Made by a program: the position numbers and the translations under genes. From assembly GCF_000182565.1 (NCBI RefSeq), contig NW_015971541.1, positions 520,067 to 584,066 on the forward strand: a stretch of 64,000 bases of DNA, read 5' to 3'. Of the stretch, positions 46,732-55,531 are shown piece after piece (within the stretch, counting starts at the first letter, position 1; every line of letters starts with the position of its first letter). Source of the DNA: Spizellomyces punctatus DAOM BR117 (taxonomy: Eukaryota; Chytridiomycota; Chytridiomycetes; Spizellomycetales; Spizellomycetaceae). The notes under the pieces are model-generated. The model searched no databases. It saw only the letters and a program-made list of their open reading frames with translations, and was not told where the DNA came from.

Positions 46732-47364
46732 ATGCTTCTCCTGTACCGTACCACACTGGGTCGGACACGAGCAAGTGTGTGCCGTCATAGGCGAGTCTAC
46801 TCGGTTTCCTCAAACTCTACTACTCAAACTCCTACTACCAACGACAGTAAACGGCTCAGCGCACCCACTATCTCGACTACAGGACTCTCAACTTCGCTGA
46901 CACAAAAGAGCGTAAAAAAGGGTTTTAAGGCGCTTCTGCGGGAGTTTGGGGCATACGCTGTCATTACGTATTCTGCAGTGTCTGCCATATCTTTTTTTTC
47001 ATGGTTTGCGGCGTTTCGATTCGGTGTTGACGCTAGTATGGTGACAGAGACGGTCCTGAGTATGAAGTCCTGGTGGTCGGGCGACAATGACTGTGTTGTG
47101 GCAGGACTTGGTCAGCAGCAATCATCGACACTGGCAGTTGGGGACACACTTACTCCGGCTAGCAATGTGGCGCTTTTAGGTGGGGCAGTTAGCAACATCT
47201 GTGGAGAGTTCGGGTTGACATGCTTGATGGCTCACGCAGCGAATCAGTTGGTCCTTCCCATCAGGCTTGGCCTGACAGCTTTCATGACTCCGCTGTTGGC
47301 TCGAAGGATGCGTTCGCGAGGATGGGATAACTGGTTAAAGAAGAGAGGCTGGGTCAAGGTTTAG
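46732..47364 (+). CDS. FAM210/DUF1279 mitochondrial membrane protein, 210 aa
   Basis: The chosen start gives an Arg-rich mitochondrial presequence (MLLLYRTTLGRTRASVCRHR). A Ser/Thr linker is followed by the DUF1279 segment: KALLREFGAYAVITYSAVSA, a membrane stretch (ISFFSWFAAFRFGVD), and a C-terminal part with HAANQLVLPIRLGLTAFMTP and basic RRMRSRGWDNWLKKRG. FAM210-type proteins sit in the inner mitochondrial membrane and influence mitochondrial translation and cristae. The frame is open back to an ATG at 46426, which would add 102 residues lacking any conserved feature, so I prefer 46732. Single exon. Confidence 0.75.
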   Translation: MLLLYRTTLGRTRASVCRHRRVYSVSSNSTTQTPTTNDSKRLSAPTISTTGLSTSLTQKSVKKGFKALLREFGAYAVITYSAVSAISFFSWFAAFRFGVDASMVTETVLSMKSWWSGDNDCVVAGLGQQQSSTLAVGDTLTPASNVALLGGAVSNICGEFGLTCLMAHAANQLVLPIRLGLTAFMTPLLARRMRSRGWDNWLKKRGWVKV

Positions 47365-47571
47365 ACAACTATTTAAGTGTTTTGGTCATTGTACATTGAA
47401 ATTTATTTAACGCATTCCATATGGTACCGACTGTAATGTAACGGAACGTTTACTGTCGACCGTTCGGTCCTCCCAGTTCGGCTCCATTTGTCAAGAGAGC
47501 TCTTGAATTCCAGCGCGCATTCTATATGTGATGTTGTAATTTACAAATGCAATCAACTCTCCCGAGGAAGT

Positions 47572-48812
47572 CTACTGTTCCTCTTCTAACCACCGCTCGC
47601 AATCTAGCGCCGCCATGCAGCCAGAGCCTGCCGCCGTGACCGCCTGGCGGTAGCGTCTGTCCTGGACGTCACCAGCTGCAAACACTCCCTCACGGCTGGT
47701 CAACGATGTACCGGGCTTCGTGATAATGTAACCATCCCGATCAAGTTGAAGTTGGGGACCTCTACCATCTGGCCCACCTCCTGTTGCCACAATACCGGTA
47801 TTGGGTGTATGCCCAATAGCGTAAAAGAGGCCATTCACAGGTAATTCTCGTGTCTCTGAAGTTTTGGTATCCTTCAAAATCAAGCTTTTCAGCAGCTTCC
47901 CATCTCCTTTTGCCTCAATCGGCACCGTGTTCCATAGAACTTCGATCTTTGGGTTACGCAACAGACGGTCTGCCATAGTTTTAGAGGCTCGTAGCTTGTC
48001 CCTTCTGACTAAGACGTACACCTTGCTGGCGTACTTTGTGAGAAATGTTGCCTCCTCAGCAGCTGAGTCTCCGCCACCAACCACTGCAAGTGGTTTACGT
48101 CTAAATATTGGAACTGCGCCATCGCAAACAGCACATGCGGATATTCCCGCCTGCCAGTAGGTCTCTTCACCTGGAATGCGCATCTGAAGAAAGGAACCGA
48201 AATATTAGCAACCACGTCTCGCTAGCGATTTCAGATGGAGATTCTTACTCTCTTCGCGGTCGCCCCCGTAGCGATTATGACACTCCGCGCCAAGATCGGT
48301 TCTTGATCTTCTTTATTCTCCACCCACAATTTGAACGGCCTGCTCGACAAGTCCACTTTGGATATCGTCTCTGTGTGAATTTTTGTACCAAATCGCGCAC
48401 TCTGCTGCCGAAAGCGATCCATTAGATCTGTCCCAGAGATTCCTTCTGGGAATCCAGGGTAGTTCTCAACATCTGTTGTGGTCGTCAATTGACCGCCGGG
48501 AGCAATTCCTCCAGCCATGTACCCCTCGTACAAAACAGGCTCCAAATTTGCGCGGGCAAGATAAATCGCTGCGGTGTGTCCCGCTGGTCCGCTTCCGACG
48601 ACGACGCAAGGGTGGGGTGCTGCCGAGGCAGTTGAGGTGGAGGACAGCCGGGTAGATGGAAGAGAGCTGGCACATACTGCACTAGCTGTGACTCGCGGTG
48701 TAATGAAGTTCACTGCTTGCAGTGCGTGCGAGGTGGCATATCCCAACCATGTGGGGCGAGTCTCAACCCATCGCAGAGCGAGTTGACGTCCCACATGAGC
48801 AACAGCAGTCAT
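47572..48812 (-). CDS. TRR1: Thioredoxin reductase (low-Mr type) with N-terminal extension, 391 aa
   Basis: Exons 48249-48812 and 47572-48183. The core shows the FAD motif [38 protein letters not shown], the redox pair in CAVCDG, the NADPH motif [12 protein letters not shown] and the C-terminal FAD motif [16 protein letters not shown]. It reduces thioredoxin with NADPH. About 68 residues precede the core, Arg- and Ser-containing and without acidic clusters ([15 protein letters not shown] just before the core), which suggests mitochondrial import or dual targeting from alternative starts. Yeasts use separate TRR1 and TRR2 genes for the two compartments. Divergent from SAP30BP. Confidence 0.95.
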
Positions 48813-49026
48813 TTTTCCAGCAGCTCAGTTGGTGAGTTGCCTTCCAGCGAGCTGCTTCTTGTCATATAACTGCGCCACCATATTGGCACAGTCATACAGG
48901 GAGTCAACGATCGAACTCTCATCATAATCCACAGTCTGCCATCACGAACCGACGAACCTCCAACAGATCGGCCCTTCGAGCACGCAGCCCCCAGCAACAG
49001 TATCTTTGCGTCTATTCTGGCTCCAA
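48813..49026. promoter_or_regulatory. Divergent promoter TRR1 / SAP30BP
   Basis: 214 bp between start codons. No obvious TATA or CACGTG element. Confidence 0.4.
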
Positions 49027-50455
49027 ATGAGTAATCTCTTGGGACTCGCGTATGGAGAGAGTGACGACGAAGACAAAAGTGAAGCAGGAAGTCCCGTTCA
49101 AAATGGCTCACAAGAGGCCCTGTTAAACGCTACTGCGACAGGTGAGCTGGGAAAAGGACGCTCTTGATAGATGATAGTTCTCATCTGTTGGATGTACTCT
49201 GGTAGATTCTTCTCCCTCTACCAAACCAAACCAAACACCTCACCGATCATCCGCCGGACAGGTACGCCGCGATTCGTTCCTGACGTTTTAAATACACAGT
49301 ATAGCCTTATCAAACATGTGGACTGCAGCCCATAACTATATGTATGTCTAATTTCACAAAGGTTAACTTTGGTAAGTTTCTGGCAATTGTGCTCCAGAAC
49401 GCTTTTGGGGCAAGAATAACACATCTGTGTCGTTTCTATTAGCATGTCAACTGACGTTGAATGGTGATATCTCAATAAGCAAACCAAAACCTTCCGACAA
49501 CACCACAGCCATTAAGTAATTTGATACGACGTCGACCCCCATCCGGAACGGCATCGGCAGGCGTCAGCCCATCCGTCTCACCCTCAAGATCGGGCTCCAG
49601 ATTTCAATCACCATATCTCCCCTCAAATTCCCCGCACTCTCAGGCATCTACGACACCTCGTGTATCAGGAGAGCGACTAGCCACTGGTTTACATCAGGGT
49701 ATAACTGAACCAGTGGATGACATTGCGATAGCAGAGGCCGAAGCGAAATTGCGCCAACTTTTAAAGCCCCCACCAATCGAAGGCGAAGAAAACTCTGGCA
49801 TTCCCCCAGAGCCGGATGATGAAGCCGATGAGGCGACCCAGGTTCGAACAGCACTTCTGGCATTTGGTAGTAGTTTACAAGCTAACTACACGATCTCCAG
49901 GCGAAGATCGCGAAATGGCTGGATTTGAAAGGCTCAGGCATGCACTTTAACGCACGGCTCGAACAAACTCACGCATTCCGCAACCCATCAATCATGAGTA
50001 AGCTCATCGAGTACCTTGGATTGGATGAAACTGGGTCCAATTATCCAAAAGAGATTTACGATCCACACGGATTCCCTGAAGAAGCATTTTTCGATCGCAT
50101 TGGTATGGTACGAGCCCTACGAGCAATCAGATAGCAGTAACCTCACAAAGGATCACCTTCTGCCCAGCCCACAAACAGGCTACCGAAAGACCACCACCAC
50201 CGACAGTTGCCAGCAACTTGAATCCACAGCTCGCTGCCGCTGTGCAGAAAGCTCAACAGCGAGCGATTCAGTTTGTATCAAATTTGAACAAAGGCGCAGT
50301 TGGAGGCGCGTCCGTTCAACCCGCACCAGCCTCAGGTGAGTGTGTTCCGTGCAATGATGTACGCTGAGGTGCATTTTGTAAACACTCGAATTGCCATAGG
50401 ACGCAAGAGAAGCAAATGGGATGAACCCTCAGATCCTGCTGCCAAACGTCGATAA
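49027..50455 (+). CDS. SAP30BP: SAP30-binding protein (HCNGP family), 309 aa
   Basis: Exons 49027-49141, 49206-49261, 49509-49841, 49901-50102, 50168-50335 and 50400-50455. The product opens MSNLLGLAYGESDDED, as in the family (LLSLAYGDSDESE-type start). The HCNGP core follows: LKPPPIEGEENSGIPPEPD, then KIAKWLDLKGSGMHFNARLE, AFRNPSIMSKLIEYLGLDE and SNYPKEIYDPHGFPE, and a basic end KRSKWDEPSDPAAKRR. The family takes part in splicing of short introns and in corepressor contacts, in the nucleus. One intron (49262-49508, 247 nt) is several times longer than usual here. Length equals the human protein. Confidence 0.92.
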
Positions 50456-50708
50456 TGCAGACATGTTGCCGTTGCTTTTGCGCTACATTGTAGTGGACAA
50501 TAGATTTGGCTCTACCTTGTAGGTCACGACCATCTCCTCCCTTTACCGCACAGACGTACCTCTTGGACCCGATCAGGTTTTGGTGTCTTAATCCACCTTA
50601 GCAACTGTGTTGTCAAGTACGGTAGAGTACCAAGGCGCAGTCAACCCACCGATGCCGTATGTTGCTTTTCCACGCCTCCGGTGTGCGCACTGCGCAGTCG
50701 CCGCTGTC

Positions 50709-50717
50709 TATAAAAAG
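50709..50717 (+). promoter_or_regulatory. TATA-like box upstream of U1 snRNA
   Basis: TATAAAAAG begins 39 bp before the first base of U1. It may be the core promoter; fungal snRNA promoters vary, so the assignment is inferred. Confidence 0.5.
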
Positions 50718-50747
50718 GAGAGGTCCCCAGCACCCCCGCTGTTCTGC

Positions 50748-50915
50748 ATACTTACCTGCTACGAGGTTCGCTGTGATCAGGAAGGCAGCGCCTGTTTGGG
50801 ATTCTCGACAATGCACGCCTGCTTCGAGAGCTTCAGATTCCCTGACCTTTGGGGTCAGAGGAGGTGGATAATTTTTGTTTGTGGGAGGGATCTGCGTTCG
50901 CGCTGTCCGCTCCCT
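50748..50915 (+). ncRNA. RNU1: U1 spliceosomal snRNA
   Basis: The RNA begins exactly with ATACTTACCTG, the U1 5' end that pairs with GTAAGT donors. Stem-loop I is CGCTG/CAGCG closing a loop TGATCAGGAAGG, one base from the U1-70K loop GATCACGAAGG. Stem II (TCTCGA/TCGAGA, 50800-50830) exposes AATGCAC, close to the U1A site ATTGCAC. Stem III is CTGACC/GGGTCAG. An Sm site ATAATTTTTG lies at 50868-50877. The final hairpin GGGAG...CTCCC, with TGCG TTCG CGC at its tip, matches vertebrate stem IV closely. Total about 168 nt against 164 in human. The 3' end is placed at the base of stem IV. It sits between SAP30BP and MRPL31. Confidence 0.93.
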
Positions 50916-51310
50916 ATTCTCATGATTTAGGAAGAAAAGAAATGATGTTCGCTACATTTGCCATTTGCAGGCTGATTGATGAAAGGCATTCCAGCAGCAT
51001 TTAATTCATGCCATTCAAGCGTAGCATGTAGCCAAGCAAGCGAATTCCATGGATATGGGACATTGTGGTTGCAGTTCTAGTTGGTTTTGCCCTGGAGGAA
51101 CCAACTGTCGTGTCGAAGGGATGAATCAACGACCGTCACATCTTTTGCGTTAGACTTTACTATTGCATTGACTATATACACAGCGTTGCTGACGAAAACC
51201 ACCTTAAATCATGCCCGATCCCAGTCATACGCATTTTATCCGCCCCGATAATGTATTATGCAAACCCCTCCCCATCTAGTATGCCTAACCATCCTACTCT
51301 GCCAGTCGAT
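50916..51310. other. Spacer between U1 snRNA and MRPL31
   Basis: 395 bp downstream of U1 and of the converging MRPL31 stop. No open frame with a motif and no further structured RNA seen. Confidence 0.4.
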
Positions 51311-51798
51311 CTATTTGCCAGGAGGTCCTCGACGGTGGTGAACAACACTTGGAGTCCATCTTCTGCCATGTGGAACTTTTGTCCAGTGAGGCACCCAGTG
51401 TATAGGCTTGATTCCATTTCGATACCGTTTGGAGGCTACCCAATACTTTTCCAACGGACTCATTTCGCTCTCCTTTGGCGCCCTTCGTGCCAATTCCTGG
51501 TGCACGAGTCGCAAATTAGCAACCTCTCAGGACTTTGCATCAGCCAAACGAACGAATTCATAAATTCACTCACCAGAGCCCGCAGTTTTACTCCACTCTC
51601 TACCAGCGTATCTACAACTTCGTCTACTGCCCTTAGCCTCTTTCTGTGGCGATATTTTTGGGTATCTGTCAGGCGGAAACGTCGCTTCCTGGAAATCCAA
51701 CTTGAGTTTCATCTCGCCCAGGTTGTATCAGACCCTTTCTTGACATACCATACAAGACCGCCCAGAGTCGCAATGGTAGATCGGAATGCACCAAACAT
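51311..51798 (-). CDS. MRPL31: Mitochondrial large-subunit ribosomal protein MRPL31 (mL60), 116 aa
   Basis: Exons 51749-51798, 51574-51688 and 51311-51496. The product begins MFGAFRSTIATLGGLVW and continues KRRFRLTDTQKYRHRKRLRAVD, then LARRAPKESEMSPLEKYW and KPIHWVPHWTKVPHGRR. The yeast protein has the same blocks (MFGPFRLT, GGLLWK, QRKRLRAVD, PKESEMSPKDKY, VPKWTK). It is a fungal mitoribosome component. Exon 1 is only 50 nt, so the gene is easily missed beneath a long meaningless frame on the other strand. Divergent from ETR1, with 222 bp between starts. Confidence 0.9.
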
Positions 51799-52020
51799 GG
51801 TTTGCCTTTTTGTGCTTTCTGTTCGCTTTCCAAACCGTTTGAAGGTCGCAAATGCTGTGAGTTGGCCGATCTTGCGTTGCCATGGTACCGAAATGCGCGG
51901 ATGGCACAGCAGACGATTGAGTCATCGCGCGGTGTTGGATGGTCTTCACCAACTCGCATTGCAACCTGTTTGTTGAGCACGATGAGTTGGTCAAAGCGTA
52001 TACCAACAGCTACTCCGCGG
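51799..52020. promoter_or_regulatory. Divergent promoter MRPL31 / ETR1
   Basis: 222 bp shared by two nuclear genes for mitochondrial proteins. CCATGG palindromes are present but no CACGTG. Confidence 0.4.
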
Positions 52021-53615
52021 ATGGCATGCTTTCATAAGAGATCCTTAAATACTGTGCCAAGTCCTGTGTGTGTGGGCTATCTGCGGAAAAGCTCCACATT
52101 CGCTCGCTCGCCTGCCATAGCCTTGACATATTCACAATATGGACCGCCGGAGAAGGTTTTAAAGTATGGGCGAGCAGTGCAATGCGAATTTGTTAATATC
52201 ACAAACGAATTCTGAATTTATAACATGTATCCAGCATAACAAAGGTCCCACTTCCGCCGCTGACAAGGTCCACAGTCCATATTCGCTTTGTTGCGGCGCC
52301 TATCAACCCAGCGGATATCAACCAGATCCAGGGTAGGAACGCCTCAAATATCTGCCTAGTTACTGCTGGATAGCTTACCCTCCGTGGAAATATCAGGAAC
52401 ATACCCGGTAAAGCCACAGTTCAAAGACGGGCTTGGAGCCGTTGGTGGCAATGAAGGGTTAGCGGAGGTCATAGCCACTGGAGATGACGTTACAGACTTG
52501 AAAGTGGGTGACTGGGTGATACCAACAGCAAGCGGGTTCGGTGCGTAAGTTTGTCGATTCGCCGATCTACAGTAAATTTTCAGTTATCGCTGATCTTCGT
52601 TATGCTACGTTAGGTACTTGGCGGAAGCACGCTAGCTGCAAACCAGATGAGCTGTTGAAGCTCAATAAGCACGGGGTCTCACCACTGATAGCAGCAACGA
52701 TCAGTGTCAATCCCTGTACAGGTATCGTCAAGTTCTCTGCGCCTTTAATACACCGGGGCGTTTGCTGATGCGTTCGCGCTTTTGTCAGCGTACCGTATGC
52801 TGCGCGATTTCGTCTCGCTCAAGCCTGGTAAAATCGCGAACTTCGATAAATGTGATTTTGATTGCACTTTATTAACATTGTGATGACGTGGCAAAAAGGT
52901 GACGTTGTGGTACAAAATGGTGGTAATTCCGGTGTTGGCCAGTCCGTTATTCAGCTCGCAAAGGCCTGGAATATCAAAACTGTGAACGTTATCCGAAATA
53001 GGTTAGTCTCAACTCGTGCCTGCGGATCCATTCGAGCAAGAAACACGTACTTAGTAAGATCAGACCCAATTTTGATGAAATCGCAGAAAACTTGCAAGAC
53101 ATTGGAGCGGATATGGTGATATCGGAAGAGGATGCGCGAAAGCCAGAGGTTGCCGCGAAGGTTAAAAATTTGGGGCCACCGCCGCGGTTGGCGCTCAATT
53201 GCGTCGGCGGCAAGAGTGCTACAAATATTGCTCGTTTGCTAGGGTGAGTCGCGGTGAACAAGTCTATAATCGCTGTTAAACTCATAGAAACGAATGCAGA
53301 CATGATGGTCATCTGGTAACATACGGTGGAATGTCCAAGGAGCCACTCATCCTACCTACTTCACTGTTTATCTTCAAAAATCTAACGAGCCAAGGGTTCT
53401 GGATGACCAGATGGTATGAGACGCATTCTAAAGCGGAGCGAGCAACCATGCTCGACGAACTGTTCCAGCTGGCACAAGCGGGTAAACTGCGGGAACCTTG
53501 GCATGATACAACCTCTCTGCGCGATGCACCAAACATACAGGAAACAGCTATCGCGAGTATCCGCAAGGCCATGAGTGGGTTCAGCGGTGGAAAGCAGATA
53601 TTTGTGATGGATTAA
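52021..53615 (+). CDS. ETR1: Mitochondrial trans-2-enoyl-ACP/CoA reductase (ETR1/MECR), 379 aa
   Basis: Exons 52021-52163, 52235-52332, 52397-52540, 52614-52721, 52789-52827, 52899-53001, 53055-53243 and 53300-53615. A basic presequence ([15 protein letters not shown]) is followed by [37 protein letters not shown], the NADPH fold [19 protein letters not shown], and [13 protein letters not shown] with GFWMTRWY. This is the medium-chain reductase form of enoyl reductase that finishes each cycle of mitochondrial type II fatty acid synthesis, needed for lipoic acid and respiratory assembly. Eight small exons close in phase, including one of 39 nt. Confidence 0.93.
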
Positions 53616-53937
53616 ATATCCCAACACGATGGAATGTGCACAGTGTGGCTAATAAATCATCAAGTACGCATTTTGTTTAGACACAATGGCATATATTGCC
53701 AAATTATATTTTATTGAATAGCTTGACACGCCAAGAAGGTAGAACTTTGTACATTGCCATCGTCCGACAAGTGTTTCGGGTTGGCAAAACGGAGGGAATA
53801 CGTCCACTGTACCGGAACCAGCCCATTTTAACGGATTTAAAGTCTGTTCAATGCGGCGATCCCCCTCTATAATGGATGGTACGATCGGGGTCCACTGAGT
53901 TTGCAATGTCTCATGTAGTGAGGAGAGGATGTTGATT
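53616..53937. other. Convergent 3' spacer ETR1 / TBP
   Basis: 322 bp between converging stop codons, AT-rich at 53640-53720. No gene seen. Confidence 0.4.
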
Positions 53938-54945
53938 TTACGGTTTACGGAATTCTGCAAAGCGAAGGATACCAATCTAGTGTCGGCAAGGAGGTGTTTA
54001 ATCACCTCCAAGATATACATACCAGTTAGCACAGGGAATATGTTTTCAAATGCTGCGTAGATTTCATCGCGGACCTATCATGGACGTTAGTTTTAAATTT
54101 GAACATGTTGACCACCCATACCAAGACCTTACCTTTGCGCCAGTTAGTACAATCTTGCCTGAGACGAAAATAAGTAGTACAATCTTCGGTCGCAACATGC
54201 GGTATATAAGTCCAGGAAAGAGCTCAGGCTCGTACTAGCGATTAAACCGTCCCCAGGTTTAGCGTCAAAGAACTCAAAAACGACCTACACGGATGAATAT
54301 TGTGATCGAGCATACTTACACTACAGAAAGAACCGTGGTTCAAAGCCAGTCCTTCAAGACGGATGGGGAATTTGACGTCACAGGATCCAACAATATTTTG
54401 TATTTTGAAATCAGTGAATTTTGCTTGGAAACCGAGCTTCTGAATGATACGAGCGTATTTGCGAGCCGCCAATTTTGACATTTCCTCGCTCTTTGCGCCA
54501 GTAACGACCATTTTCCCCGAAGCGAAGATTAGGGCTGTGGTTTTAGGTTCACGTATACGCATGATCACGGCAGCGAAACGCTTTGGGTTGTATTCGGCGT
54601 TACGAGCATGAAGGGCGATGGTTTTGAGGTCCAACCGACAGTCTAGGTTGACTGTTGCCACAATATTTCTTCATTGAAAAAAGCGTAACAAAATTTCAAA
54701 AGAGGTGAGCAATGCTGTATGAGAAACAAGAGAAAAGCCAACGGGGTACGAGCAAAGACAAACAGCTAAGAAAACTATAAACAAGCTTCTTCTTCCCTCT
54801 GCAAACGGGACCCTCCTGCCGCCAGCAACATCTTTAGGGCGAGGATATGGGACACTCACTGCAGTGTAGGGACAATCCCAGATGCGGATGGAGGCTTCAC
54901 ATGGGCATCCGTCATAATCTGGTCAGCGGCTACGGAGTGGGACAT
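53938..54945 (-). CDS. SPT15: TATA-binding protein, 201 aa
   Basis: Exons 54860-54945, 54320-54668, 54133-54234, 54023-54074 and 53938-53954. A short 20-residue N-terminal region leads to the saddle: [52 protein letters not shown], then the second repeat [48 protein letters not shown] and the last helix [16 protein letters not shown]. The end EFRKP comes from a 17-nt last exon. TBP nucleates transcription by all three polymerases. Its upstream neighbour on the same strand is SPT7 of SAGA, a complex that loads TBP. Confidence 0.97.
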
Positions 54946-55531
54946 TATGGATCTCAGTGGAATTTGTTGGAATCAAAGCAAGCACCCTGTGTGAACACAA
55001 CGCGGATTCAACGGATTGGAGGGATAGCGAGAACAGGAGAGAGAGAGAATCGAGTGTTGTTGTATTCCGCGCGGATGTCAAGGGAAATTCGCGAACGCCT
55101 CTATTCAGCAAACTCTCGCAGTCCTGCCAAAACTTGGAGACTGATGGGAGAGTGGGGGCAACTCCTCCTTTTATAGTTGTGGTGTTTGGAATGCCGCGCC
55201 ACATGACAGAGGCTTAGTAACGCTGTAGTGCTGACGTAATACTATCGGACACCCGGAGTTGTTGGATGGACATGGCATGCATTGGCGATGGGCCATATAT
55301 TAGTTGGTTCGCAGAATGGAACATTTGTAGGGCAGGCTCATGCTTTACGGGTGTTATTTTGCAATTTTCAACCGATTAAATTACTCTTGTCCATCACATC
55401 AACAATAAAAGATTCACACCAATTAAAAATAAAATCGGGGATCCCGCAACGTTTCCTGCAGGCTCCTCATTCGGCCACTTCTCATATCTATCTGCTTCAG
55501 CCTCTCTCCAAACTTGACACAAGAAATAATC
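54946..55531. promoter_or_regulatory. TBP upstream region
   Basis: 586 bp between the TBP start and the SPT7 stop, same strand. It holds a consensus TATA box on the minus strand at 55167-55175. Frames in this interval show no motif. Confidence 0.45.
55167..55175 (-). promoter_or_regulatory. TATA box upstream of the TBP gene
   Basis: TATAAAAGG on the minus strand, about 220 bp before the TBP start codon. The motif is textbook consensus; whether it is the core promoter depends on the transcription start, which cannot be seen. Confidence 0.45.

Noticed and set aside
51251-51976. Plus-strand open frame of 241 codons
   Set aside because: It is antisense to the three MRPL31 exons, which match a known family; the plus-strand product has no recognisable feature.
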